Below the pieces are notes generated by a model, which was not told the DNA's origin, did no database searches, and saw only the letters and a list, made by a program, of their open reading frames with translations. Positions 33,273 through 44,307 of a stretch of 64,000 bases of DNA are shown piece after piece. Position numbers and translations under genes: made by a program. The first letter of the stretch is position 1. Every line of letters begins with the position of its first letter. Source of the DNA: Gnetum montanum (Eukaryota; Streptophyta; Gnetopsida; Gnetales; Gnetaceae); NCBI GenBank assembly GCA_015680685.1, contig MNCI01030955.1, positions 1,009,579 through 1,073,578 on the forward strand, read 5' to 3'.

Positions 33273-34181
33273 TGATGCGTGGCGAGGTACCCCTATGCCT
33301 AACCATGCGAATCACGGGCGTTCACACATGACTCTGTCGAATTCCATAGACTGTAAGTAGTTTGCATACACCGAACCCTAAGTAGCAAAACCTTGTGTTA
33401 GAATGATCATTGTTTTCCCAACCTCACTTGTGGTGTTCTGATGTGATGGTTAAGTGAGATTGAGGCAAATGATTTTTATGGCTTTTCTCTTTATCTTCCT
33501 AAGTCTAATTCTTGGAATGAAATGTAAGGAATGGAATATTACGTAATCTATAATTATCCTAATCTATCTCTTAACTTTTCCTAGCATAAGTATCAGATCC
33601 CATCTTCCATGCACATCATGAGCATCCCCTAATCACTATTGGGTTACCAGACGTTAAGCATCATTGGGTTGCCAAGTGTTGGGTTTACATTCGAGATGGT
33701 CATACTTATGGTTTGTTACAAGCTATAAAAGAGTGATGAGGATTAAAGTGATAACAATGAAAACTTAAGAAATTATTAAAGCATAGAAATATTAAACTAT
33801 TAAATGCTCAAATGACTAAGTCCAATTGTTGCAAGGAATGCTTGAAAAGCTTGTCTTTATTGCCGGTCACATCAATGGGCTTAGGTACATTAGTGCTCGA
33901 ATAAAGAGTCAGACACCTTTCTCACACCTACTGCGAGCACTTGGAAAATATTCTAACTCTTGCAGAAACAAATTGTAAGAGCTTTGCTACAACTGCCGAA
34001 AAGATAGCTAAGTGTGGCGGAAGCACAGTTATTTATAGGCTAGGCTAGAACTGATGCTGCATAAACGAGGCCATGTAGACGCATGGACAGATGCATCGAC
34101 AGGGTTGTGTTGACGTGGCCCTGTATATGACGCCCCGTATACATGGCCTAGTTGACGCATCAACTTCTTAGCACTTCATCA
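33273..34181 (-). repeat. Element D 5' LTR (909 bp)
   Basis: Ends TGATGCGTGG and CTTCATCA. U3 (minus strand, from 34181) holds the TGTATAC/GTCGAC-type module at about 34068-34165, then a TATA-type CTATAAATAA near 34030-34040. Collinear with 22367-23270. Confidence 0.9.
34068..34165 (-). repeat. Palindromic module in 5' LTR of D
   Basis: Same module as in the 3' LTR, with words GGCCCTGTATATG, CCCCGTATACATGGCC and TTGACGCATCAA. CG steps are partly replaced by TG or CA. Confidence 0.72.
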
Positions 34182-34354
34182 CTTTTAAATGACATTTTTG
34201 AAGCAACGAAGCTTGGAGGTATGCATAGATTCTACACTCTGAGTGTGGACTACACAAGTTGGGGAATAAGGTAAAAATTGTATTTGATTTAGTGGTTGTA
34301 GTCTTTTTAAATTAGGGGACTTATTTAACCCCCCTTCTAAGTTCTCGATCCACA
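34182..34354 (+). repeat. Element E 5' LTR, second part (173 bp)
   Basis: Resumes the copia LTR after element D and matches 61700-61868, ending TTCTCGATCCACA. Together with 21450-22366 it rebuilds an LTR of about 1,090 bp, close to the 1,112-bp 3' LTR. Confidence 0.88.
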
Positions 34355-34356
34355 AG

Positions 34357-34368
34357 TGGTATTAGAGC
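34357..34368 (+). promoter_or_regulatory. Element E primer binding site (tRNA-iMet)
   Basis: TGGTATTAGAGC, two bases after the LTR; one change from the usual TGGTATCAGAGC of copia elements. Confidence 0.88.
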
Positions 34369-34410
34369 ATGATACTCTCAAGTGGTAGTTTCAATGTCTT
34401 TAGAGTGAAC

Positions 34411-35242
34411 ATGGAAGGGAAAACTAACATCAGATCACTAGTAGCTGATGGATTCAACTCTTCAAATTGGAAAACTAGATTGATATGCTTCATCATATTT
34501 ATTTTGAAAAGCTGCATTCAACATTTTTGATACAAAAGGTAAAGGTAAACGTTATACTTATTTCTCTACACAATGTTGGATATGTAATGGAAGAGGCCAT
34601 ATGGCCTCTAAAAGAGTTTGTAAATGTAGGTCACATGAAGAAAATTCAAGTAAAGAAATAAGAGCCAATAGCATTGATATCAACTTGGACAAGAACAGAA
34701 GTTGAAGGTATGAATCCAAAGATTCTCATCATCTATGTATTGCCTTGACAAATCAAGAATCCATTAAGGATCAAAGATTTCATCATGTAGATGAGAAAGA
34801 TGAAATATCCTTATAAGAAAGGTATGAGCTACTTTGTAATGAAGTTATTTCATTTCAGAATTTATGCTTAAAATGAAAGAAATCTTGCATGACAAGTAGA
34901 TAAAGATTGCAATTCCTAATTCTAAATGTTTATGTCTTAATAAAGAAAACTTAGACCTAATGGTTGAGATTCAAAAGCTAACAAATATTATTAAGCAAAC
35001 TAATAAGAAATTTTTAGAGGAAAAGCACAAAGAAGACCAAGATCAAAAGCATTTTCACATTAAATCATCTTCATCAGGTTATTCAAAGAGGTATCCTCCT
35101 AGGTGTGATAATACAATGAGATTTAAGATCTTAAATTGCTTGTATTGTGGGAAATTTGGACATGTTTAGGCTTTTTGCTATCTATGGATGAAACATTACA
35201 CTTGGTATTTTTCAAAATAACCTAGAAATGATGCCTTGTAGG
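34411..35242 (+). pseudogene. Element E gag, internally deleted and cut by element F
   Basis: The ATG at 34411 opens MEGKTNIRSLVADGF, followed by NWKTRL, a copia gag start. Soon after, the text jumps to a lysine-rich linker and a zinc knuckle CWICNGRGHMASKRVC (about 34572-34620), then a spacer, a charged helix (34960-35050) and a second knuckle CLYCGKFGHV-stop-AFC (about 35138-35180). Most of the capsid domain is therefore deleted. Stops are frequent. The 3' end is interrupted by element F at 35242. Confidence 0.75.
35238..35242. repeat. Target site duplication of element F, left copy
   Basis: GTAGG here, ATAGG at 48322-48326; one G-to-A difference. Confidence 0.8.
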
Positions 35243-36168
35243 TGATGAACATCAATGTGTCACATTGACAGGCCCTCATTGATGTGGCCTCATCAACGGG
35301 TCCCCATTTATGTGGTGTTGCCCCATCGATGGGGCCACGTTGACATAGTGTCTACTACATCTATGGGGCCTCATTGACAAAGTACTATAGCAAAAAATAT
35401 AAATATGAGCTCCCAGCCATGTTGATGTGGCATTCAAGTCATAGTAATAGTAGAGCTCTTACAGTTTGTTCATTTGAAAGTTAGAATATTTTCCTGATTG
35501 CTAGTAGCAAGAGTCATTGAGTTTACAGATCTTTACTGTTGTACCTAAACCACACCAGTATGTATAGCAATAAAAGCAAGCTTCTTGATAAACCTTGCAG
35601 CATTCTAGATAGTCTAAATATTTTATTCTTGCATTTAATGTTTTTAGTTATTTGCTCAATGTTTTTCAGTAATTAAGCTAATTAAGTAATTAAGTAAAAT
35701 AAGCTAAATAGGTGAAATACACAAGTACGACCACTTCGAGCATAAACATGTATTTGCTTGGTAATCTCAGTAGTGTTATTGCTTAGTGTGCCTAGTAGTG
35801 TAGCGCTTCGTAACCTAGCAGTGGATATGTAGGTTCAGGATGTGTAGGAAAAGTGGTACTCGATGCTTATGTTAGGACTAGTTAATTAGTTAAACTAAAT
35901 TAGTTATTAAATTATTTCATCTCTCTACTTTAAGCACCAACAAGCATAAAATAAAAAACAATAAAAATCATATGCCTTAATTGCACTTAACTATACCATG
36001 TGCATCACAAGTATAATTGGGAAGACAATGATTAACCTTTAGGGAAAGGTTCACTTCTTAGAAGACCAGTGTACTAGAAACTATAGAGTCCACAAAATTC
36101 AACCAGATTAGGCATGAACACTTTGTGATTCATATGGTTGGGCATAGGGGTACCTTGACTGCTCATCA
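35243..36168 (+). repeat. Element F 5' LTR (926 bp)
   Basis: Begins TGATGAACATC and ends GCTCATCA. U3 holds a palindromic module (about 35255-35385), then TATAAATAT at 35398-35406. GGGGTACC near the inner end is shared with A, B and D. Confidence 0.9.
35255..35385 (+). repeat. Palindromic module in 5' LTR of F
   Basis: Repeated words CATTGACAGGCCC, CATTGATGTGGCC, CCCCATCGATGGGGCC (the last a 14-bp perfect palindrome within) and CACGTTGACAT, spaced 15-30 bases, directly upstream of the TATA box. The 3' LTR counterpart is 47395-47515. Confidence 0.75.
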
Positions 36169-36169
36169 T

Positions 36170-36188
36170 TGGCATTGTTGTTAGGAAC
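36170..36188 (+). promoter_or_regulatory. Element F primer binding site
   Basis: TGGCATTGTTGTTAGGAAC, one base after the LTR; a decayed tRNA-Asp site. Confidence 0.8.
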
Positions 36189-36319
36189 TTTGTTTGTTGA
36201 AATGTGTACTATCTAGGATTAGTAAACAATATTAATATCATTAGATGAACCTAAGGTCAACATCACTCTTACATGACATATGATTACAAAAGCACATTGA
36301 TATTTTATTTGTTTGCAAA

Positions 36320-38840
36320 ATGTCTTCTTCTTCTTGCAGGCATGAAGATGTTAAACCATTGATCCCATAATAGTGCAAGGTGATATATATTCATCTAGAT
36401 AAGTATGTGACTGACTTCACCTTCATCCTACACCAGGATGAGCAAATGCAATGGCATGATATGGAGGGCAACATTATAATGCCTCATAATTGATCTATGG
36501 CCATGATGCTGCTTCAAACTCTTAAGAAGTTAGGCATTCATGATCTTCAAGAGGAGTCTATTATGCATGAATACAACTATTAGGATAACTATCGCATTGA
36601 CACATAATGTAGGAGAGATCGACATCAGGATAAGCATCATAAGGCTATGAAGGGGAAACACTTCACCAATCCCTTATTTCTGCTAAACCAAGATGACAAT
36701 GAGGACCCTCCCTTTGAGGGCTCTCAACATGACAATTCTCCATCCCTGGTTACTAATGATTGGGGTGTGAAGCTGAATCTACATTCTACTATTAACATTC
36801 TAGGTTTAAGAAAAGATGGTAGTCCAGGCATGAGCTGAGGTAAGCATCAAGATAATAAGAAATCTAATGAATGTGATTGTGACAAACAAAGGGGAGCTGG
36901 TAGAAACCATGTTGGTGGTAGTTCTCCTCCCTCTTTGTCCTCTTCATCTACATACTCTTCTTCCTCTTCTTCTGATTCTAAAAGATGCCACAAAAAGAAT
37001 AACCATGATGGACGTGCTTAATGGGACAACAATATTGATCACCAAGGTCATAATGAATGAAGGGGTAAAAGAGGACATCATTGATGACAACATAATAATG
37101 ATGATGATGAGCCTCTATTGGCAATTTGAAGCATGCATAACATTGTAGAGGTAGTTAAGATTCTAACTAGGTATGTAAAAGATAGTCAGATTAAGCACTT
37201 AGACATGAACAATATCCCAAGATTCGAAGGGGGATATAACTCTAATCCACAAACACAACTATAAGATTTTCATGATGATTGTGCCTTATAGAACATTGAA
37301 ATGATTGGTAGAAACTCAAACTCTTCCCTAGGACATTCATTAAGGAGGCTGAAAACTAGTACTAGTCCTTAGAATTGGAATCTATTCACTGATGGAGTAT
37401 AATGCTTGAGCTATGCAATGATAAATACCAGACATACTTAAGAGTGTCCAACTTGAGAAGACAAATCCAAGGCTGGAAACAAGGGGTACATGAACCCTTG
37501 GATGCCACCATGGGTAGATATTATTCTCCCTTACATTGATGTGTAGGCTATGATTATTCTTAGAGGGAACAACTCTACCACATCATAGATGGGCTTAGAG
37601 GAGAAACTAGAAGAACTCTTAGGGTTTATGCCTAAGGAGGACTATTTGAACTAAGAGCTCATCAGATACAAAGGCTGATAGAGCAAGTTGCAAAAGAAGA
37701 AGATGAGTTGTGAAAAATGGAAAGTACAAAATAATATAACAGGGATCCTTCCATTAGGAAAAGGAAGGTTTGATTCTGTGATGAGGGGGGATCACCACTC
37801 GATGAAGTTGTAAATAGGAAAACCTTACCTATCCAAAAATATGTTTATGATATTTTAGCACAGGTTGATAAATTATGGAACTCTTTAGATGAGAAATTCC
37901 AAACTACTATGAAGATTGCTAAAGCATCCGAATAGTAGAATAGTGATCATGATCGCAGGAGGTAAAAAGAAGCTGAATGTGCCTACCATAGAGGTAAGGG
38001 CAAAGCTACTGTAGTTGAAGAAGTTGTGGAGATAGCCTCTAATGATGATGGTGGAAGTGACATTTGTTAATATAAACATCCAAAGGGATGTTGCCCTATG
38101 GTGTCACACTTACAAGAGTCTAGGGTGTATGAGTTGAATCCTTAAGTAGCACAAAGGCAAGCACCCAGATGATTGCCTTATCCTCAAGGCAATCCAAGGT
38201 AGTTCCACTAGCAACAACAAGCTTACTGTCCAAGTGGAGCTCCACCACAACCATATGAGCAATACCGATAGTGGCACCAACCCCAATCATGGGGAATGCC
38301 ACCACCAAGATAGTGGTATCCTTATAGGTAACCAGATCCATATGAGTACTATGTTCAACAACCTATTTCTTTACTAAGCTCTACAAGTCATGCCTCATTT
38401 TAGCATTACTATTACCCTCCAGAATACCATCAAAATCATTCACCATCTACTTGAGGAGAGCACCCATATCCATTTTATCCTCTGCATGTGTTTGCACACA
38501 TCCCTCCACCCTTAATTTAGTTACCTCCTACTCCATCCATGTAGGGTGAAATTCCCTCATAGTTGCAACAATGAAATGCTATGAGGATTGTAAATTCACA
38601 ACTTGCCTTCTAATCAAGTGGTTTAGATAATCAATCTAGGAAATGACCATTTTTCTGACTCAATAGTCCTCCCAAACCCTCATAACCTAATGCAGTTGGT
38701 CACCTTGTATCTCCAACACCCTCATCCTCTGCATTAAAAACATTTGAGAATCCTTTAAACTAAATGCCACCTTAGATCTACACCATGATGTTAAGTTATG
38801 TTGTTTGGGATTAGGTCAAGTTTGACAACCTTCCCATGAA
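36320..38840 (+). pseudogene. Element F gag
   Basis: ATG at 36320 (MSSSSCRHEDV). N-terminal FTFILHQDEQMQWHDMEGN (about 36415-36475); capsid NNIPRFEGGYN (from 37208) still in the starting frame; LRRQIQGWKQG (about 37455-37490); a knuckle-like DIC-stop-YKHPKGCCP (about 38060-38095), now in another frame; Pro/Gln/Tyr-rich tail (38130-38560). Contains more than twenty stops. Same architecture as A and D. Confidence 0.8.
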
Positions 38841-39290
38841 AAGATTTGATCTAGGAAGTCCTCTTATTTACTTGGATATCACTGGACATGAGCCATATGA
38901 GGCTCTTCTTGATTCTGGTTTGGTGTCAATATCCTATCTTATGACATGTACAAGGCCTAGAACTTACCACCTCTCAAGAAGAGAAACATTAGTTTAGAAT
39001 TTCCCAACCATTCAATCACTATCCCTTTGTGACTAGTAGAGGACATCATGACCACAGTTTGTAGGTGGTCCTATCCTATTGTTTTTCTAATGATCAAAGT
39101 TGAAAACTACAAAGGTGAAATCTCTAAGGAAAATGAATTTGGATGACTTGAGAAGAAGCGTGTTCCATGCATCGTGTACAATGATAATGAGTGCAATTGC
39201 ATGTAGAAAATATGATCCATTAAAAGTACATTCATCAAAGCATGTGATCAGTGTGCACAAGAAACAGATATCTAAATGTGCATGTACATA
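38841..39290 (+). pseudogene. Element F protease
   Basis: Reads SPLIYLDITGHEPYEALLD with active-site DSG at 38911-38919, then decayed LISYD and WSYP segments and a KKRVPCIVYND-like end (39150-39190) that matches A. The catalytic aspartate is kept but stops and frame changes follow. Confidence 0.7.
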
Positions 39291-40520
39291 GCACCCACCA
39301 AGGAGGACGACACCCAGTGGCTAATAGCTGACATTAATAGTAGCACATTATGCATGGAACCAACTAAGAGCTTGATATTTGCCTATGTCAAAGGCATGGA
39401 TGAACTTGAGCAAGTTCATCACCAACTCTCTAATGATGAAGATGATGATACCTATTGGGGAGAGTTGGTGATCCTTGATAATTTCAAGCAGTAGCCCCTA
39501 GAGTTAAAAACTCTACCAGTTGGCATGTAATATGCATTTTTAGACAATGGCAAGCTAATTATTATTAATGTAAATCTTGCTCCTAAACCAAAAGACAAGT
39601 TGTTGTAGGTGGTGAACAAATGGCCAATAGTCTTTGCTTGGTCATATCTTGAACTGACTAGAATCAATCCAAGGATATGCCAACATTATATTTACACCAA
39701 CTTAGCCATGAAGCTAAGAAGATAGCCACAAAGGTAGCTAAACCTCAAGGTGGGGTTCATCTATCCCATCATGGATAGTGAGTGGATTAGCCCACTCTTA
39801 ATTGTGCCAAAGAAAGGTGGAAAATGGTGGGTCTACATCAACTTTAGGCTATTGAACATGGCAACTTTTAAAGATCATTTCCCATTACCATTTGTGGACA
39901 AAGTGTTTGACATTAGTTCTGGGCATTGCTATTATAGATTCTTGGATGGTTATAGTGGCTATAACCAAATCCAGATTACACTTGAAGATCAGGCCAAAAT
40001 AACATTCATGAGTTCATGGGGGACTTTTGCATATTTTAAGATGTCATTCGGTCTATGCAATTTCCCTGCAACATTTCAACACCTAGTCCTTAGTATTTTC
40101 CAATAGTAGATTGGTAGTATTTGAGCAAGCCCTAGATCACCTTTAGAAAGTACTGAAAAGATGTGTTGAAATAAACCTTAGTCTTAATTGGTGGAAAAGC
40201 CATTTAATGGTCTAGGAAGGCATAGTATTTGGGCATCTAAGAAGGGATTGAGGTAGACTCAAAAAAGATAAGGGTCATCCAAGGATTCACATGCCAACCA
40301 AAGACAATCAAAGACATTTGATCATTTCTTGGACACATTGGCTACTACTGGCAATTCATAGAGAATTTCTCTAAGATTGTCAAGCCATTGGTCGAGCTTA
40401 CAAAGAAAGATGCTCCTTTCATCTAGACCAAGAAGTGTAAACATGCATTCCAACTATTAAAAGAAAAACTCATAGAAACTCCAATCCTATGGGTTCCAGA
40501 CTAGTCCAAACCATTTTATG
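39291..40520 (+). pseudogene. Element F linker and reverse transcriptase, catalytic block deleted
   Basis: The linker (39291-39560) has TQWLIADINSSTLCMEP as in A and D. The RT segment 39750-40106 is open: FIYPIMDSEWISPLLIVPKK, CIDF-like YINFRLLNMATFKDHFPLP, FLDGYSGYNQI and FGLCNFPATFQ. Right after SIFQ about 50 bases present in A and D are missing, and with them the catalytic FMDD motif. DIRSFLGH-like text follows near 40310-40350. This RT cannot work. Confidence 0.82.
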
Positions 40521-41010
40521 TAATGATGAATGCATCTAATTATGCTTTGGAAAATGTGCTTACATAGTTGGCTGATAGGAAATGTCCATATTACATTCAC
40601 TGTACAAGCTAGATCATTGTTGGTAAACAGTTAAATTACACCACAATAAAGAAAGAATTAATAGCAGTGGTGTATGCTCTTGAAAAGTTCAAGCACTATG
40701 TGCTTAGCTATTAGGTGTTTGTGCACACATATCATAGTGCCATCTACTTCCTAATGAATAAGCCCAAAGTGAGTCCTTGCATCATACGGTGGCTTGTGAT
40801 CTTGTAGAAATTTGATCTCATAATGGTAGATAAAAAAGGGATTGAGAATGTGATCGCTGACCACCTCTCTCAGTTAAGATGGGATAACAAAGAGGAAAAA
40901 AGTCTACTCTCCAATCAATTTCTAGATAAACTGCTCTTTATAGGAACAATAAATGACCAAGTGTTGCCAAAACCAAAATGGTATGATGGCATCTTCACTT
41001 ACTTTCTCAC
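40521..41010 (+). pseudogene. Element F RNase H
   Basis: Decayed NASNYALENVL, KLNYTTIKKELIAVVYALEKFK (about 40630-40690; catalytic-type glutamate in KKEL) and KGIENVIADHLSQLRWDN (about 40838-40890) in the open piece 40823-41014. Stops occur between them. Confidence 0.75.
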
Positions 41011-42180
41011 TTAGGAGATGCCACAAGATCTGAAATTTAGGAAGAAACAACAATTTCTGCATTAGGTAAAGTACTTCATGAAAATTAATGGACAACTTTA
41101 CAAAGTGTGCATTGATGGCCTGGTTCATTGTTGTATCCTTGAGACAAACTAATTGCACATTCTCCAGGATGTTCACAAAGGCCCTTGCGGAGGCCACTAT
41201 GCTAGGAGAATCACAACCATGAAAATCTTGATGGTAGGATACTATTGGCCTACAATCTTTAGGGATGTCCACTAGTTTGTTTGATCTTGTGAATGCTATC
41301 AATGAGATGGTGGGATGACAGCTTGAATGGAGGATCCTCAACAATGGATTCAATCACTAGAACCCTTTGACATATGGGGCATTGACTCCATGGGTTCCAT
41401 CACACCCATGTCCAATGGAAAGGCATACATCATCGTAGCATTCAACTAATACATGAAATGGGTAGAAGTAGTAGCTATCACTGACTGTACATCATCCACT
41501 GCTACTAGATTTGTACAAAAAAATGTTGTAAAAAAATTTGGGATGCCACATGCACTAATTTCTAACAATAGAAAACTTATGTAATGCTTGGGGGTCAAAC
41601 ATAAATTAACAACACCCTATCATCCCCAAGCCAACGATCAAGAAAAGGTAACTAATAGGGATATTACAAAGATTCTAACATGAACCATAAGCAAATATAG
41701 GAGATACTGGAGCACAAAACTCAATGATGCCCTTTGGGCCTACAACTTAACATGGATACTCCCTATTGGCTACTATCCTTATGAGCTAGTGTACGAAAAA
41801 CTTCCAACGCTTCCAATTCAATTTGAGGTATGTACACTCTCAATAGCTTGTGAACTAAATCTTGACCTAAGTTTGGCACAAAAAGAAAGATCGATCAACC
41901 TCAGTTTGCTAGATTGAATCAATTAGTAGCCCTATCTTTGAATGAAGTGCACAAGGCATTCAACAAGCAATGACATGACCTGAGAATACAGAAAGTGAAA
42001 TTTCAACTAGGAGATAAGGTTCTCTATTAGAACCCCACACATGTGCCCTAGAAAAAAAATTTCCAAATGTTGTGGAAAACCTTTCCCTCTAGGGCTATGA
42101 CCATATACAAACCTGAGAGCCCAAATAAAAAGCAGTTGATTAACATTCAACAATTGAAGCTTTTCCATGAGTCCAACTGA
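41011..42180 (+). pseudogene. Element F integrase
   Basis: Zinc-binding region around 41165-41310 (HKGPCGGHYARR and CECYQ). Core begins FDIWGIDSMGSITPMSNGKAY (about 41370-41420); the second catalytic position reads SNN instead of SDN (about 41560); [13 protein letters not shown]-like (about 41610-41645) follows. The C-terminal part LNLSLAQKERS to LKLFHESN (41850-42178) is decayed but present, so this copy gives the full length that D lacks. Confidence 0.75.
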
Positions 42181-43777
42181 GCCAATGCAATAGATACCTC
42201 AATAGATGGACAACCATGCTTAATTTTTCAGATCTCCTCCTTCCAACTTAGTTGTGGGGGAGATGGCTATCCATGCTAATCATCCATATGGCTTCTTAGT
42301 TTTTCTATTTTTGTTTTACAGATTTTTGTCTTTATAGTTGTCTATTTTACATCTTTTTGATTTTAAATCTTTTTCCTATTTTACATCATTTTTTGTTTTA
42401 CACCATTTTTAGTATGTTTGAATCTTTCTTAAACATTTTTACATTTTCTTATATATTTTACTTTGTTTTATTTGAGTGTGATTTTCAAATTTTTGCTAAT
42501 AAAATGTGCTTTTTGCCAACAAGACATAGTGATGTTGTAGTTGTTACTAATGGTGGTTTGTCCTTTATGTTTTGTTTGCTAATGTTTGGTTTCTATCTTT
42601 GAATTTTTCTACAGATGGCTCAATCATGGTTTCTTTTTCATGGAACAGGCAATGAGTCCACAACATCCACCCATTCATAGACTCTATGGTTTTTCTTGTT
42701 TTGGAAGTTTGAGCTCCCTTTCATTAACTAAACCTTTAATAAATTGGTGACCTTGGTAGTTTTCAGAATTGAGAAGGATTCAAAGGTTTGTACAGGGTGT
42801 GACTTCAAGGGGATTTAATACCCTTTGTACTATTCTACTTACTTGAGTGCTCAAGTATTTTTCATGGACTTCTTACCTTCCATATTATCTAATAATAGGA
42901 AGTTAAATTAAGTTCTTGCATGGTGTGGTTCCCATAAAATAAATAAATAAATAAATAAGAAAAAAACATGATGGGAATTCAAAGCACAATCTTTAGACAA
43001 ATAATCGGGCCACAAGCATTGGTTATGGTACTAGAAAGACATGTTACCCATGCTTGAAAGTCCCTTCTAACTAAGGCCCTTTCTCACTTTCTACTTCTCT
43101 TTTTTCCTCTTTATGGAATGGTGGTTGTTCTATGAGTGCACTCTTGTGTCTCAAGCTAGTGGATTAGTCTTGGAGTGGTGATGTAAAGTCGCTGAAAGAG
43201 GTTGATTTTGGTTTGGGCTCAGGATGGATCTTCTCAGGTCATTTTAAATACAAACTCCACAAGGGATTTTTTATGACCTAAATTTGGAATTTCGTTTCAC
43301 CTTCTCTCTCCTGCATCTATACTACCATAATTCACCTCATTGTTGGTGTCCATGTTCTTGATTTTGTGTCTTGGTCTGACGTATTTGAATTCCTAGGTAG
43401 AATCTTCCAAGTTTTGCTCCTTAACTTCCATCGACCATTAATCACCTATAGGGCCCGTAGACTTCTTAAGTTGAGGTTATGCAAGGGAAAATAAGGCATG
43501 TGCTTGCTATGGGGAGGACCCACTTACATATCTCTTGGTTAGGCTCATTAAGTACCTTATCCTTAGACATTCTTGTAATCAGATCTTTCGTACACCCATC
43601 TTCTGCATCACACCGTGTGCTCCTTTACATATTTTGTTCATTAAACACATTCTTCGTCAAATTTTTCAATATTTGAGCATTCAAAGATCCTATTCAATGA
43701 TTTTATCATATTCTTAGCTTTTCTGGGATTCGATGGATATTTTTGTAGATATTCAAAATTCAAAATTTTTGTCTATA
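42181..43777 (+). other. Element F spacer between integrase and internal promoter
   Basis: T-rich (42290-42480), then TTTTTCTACAG/ATGGCTCAA near 42603-42618, a possible acceptor with ATG but only a short frame. An AAAT microsatellite lies at about 42937-42959. 42360-42600 has an open frame of biased composition which I do not regard as a gene. The spacer matches C and parts of B and D. Confidence 0.6.
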
Positions 43778-43873
43778 GGCCTTGTATACAAGGCCCTGTT
43801 GATGGAGCAGACTTGTATACGAGGCCCTGTATATGGGGCCCTATTGACGTAAGGGAAAAATACTATATATATG
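43778..43873 (+). promoter_or_regulatory. Element F internal palindromic block and TATA box
   Basis: 43778-43795 is a perfect 18-bp palindrome GGCCTTGTATACAAGGCC; related CTTGTATACGAGGCCC, GTATATGGGGCCC and TATTGACGT follow to 43850. A TATA box CTATATATAT lies at 43864-43873. Position and layout match the internal blocks of C and D. Only part of the vocabulary (GGGGCC, TTGACG) is shared with this element's own LTR; the TGTATAC word instead matches D. Confidence 0.7.
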
Positions 43874-44018
43874 AATGACCCCACTTGAAAAATCTTACAT
43901 TTTCTCACAAACACTAAAGGAGCTTTTCAATTTTTCAGAGCCCAAAACCTTCTAGAGTCCATAACTTCCTAATCATTTTTCCAAATCACTCTGTTCTTTG
44001 ACCTTGTAGCTACTAGAG

Positions 44019-44307
44019 GTAAGCTCTTCATCATGGGGGCCACAAATGTGCCATTCTTGACAAAAAAGTTTTTGCCATTTTTCTAACTCCCACAAAGTTT
44101 TAACTAAGAAATTAATTGTTAAACATCAAATTATAAGAGTTAAACCTTTCCAACAAGCTCCGGTGACATTTATAATAAATAATTAGTAAAATAATCAATC
44201 TACCATGGTCCTACCTTAGCCAAAGTGTAATTAACTAATGAGAAAAGGTATTCAAATATTTAGAGTTACACATTATATCTACTAATTCATGGATGTTGTG
44301 ATCGTAG
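44019..44307 (+). other. Element F candidate leader intron before the third ORF
   Basis: Donor ACTAGAG/GTAAGC at 44019 and acceptor ATCGTAG at 44307, directly followed by the ATG of the third ORF. The 289-base length is close to the 279 bases in D. If spliced, the leader is about 130 bases from the TATA-defined start. An ATG at 44033 lies inside the intron. Confidence 0.55.

Larger units (their letters stand above)
22367..34181 (-). mobile_element. Element D: full-structure Athila-like retrotransposon inserted in the LTR of E
   Basis: An 11.8-kb minus-strand element with LTRs at 33273-34181 (5') and 22367-23270 (3'), PBS, gag, protease, RT, RNase H, integrase, spacer with internal palindromic promoter block, third ORF and polypurine tract. 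It interrupts the copia 5' LTR: the bases before and after (ATTTT / CTTTT) form an imperfect target duplication and copia homology resumes at once. Pol from about 30474 to 27676 stays in a single frame with scattered stops. The end of integrase is lost in a deletion near 27600. Confidence 0.92.

Noticed and set aside
42357-42602. Plus-strand frame rich in Phe and Leu resembling a membrane protein
   Set aside because: T-rich spacer of element F; not conserved as a frame in the matching spacers of B and C.
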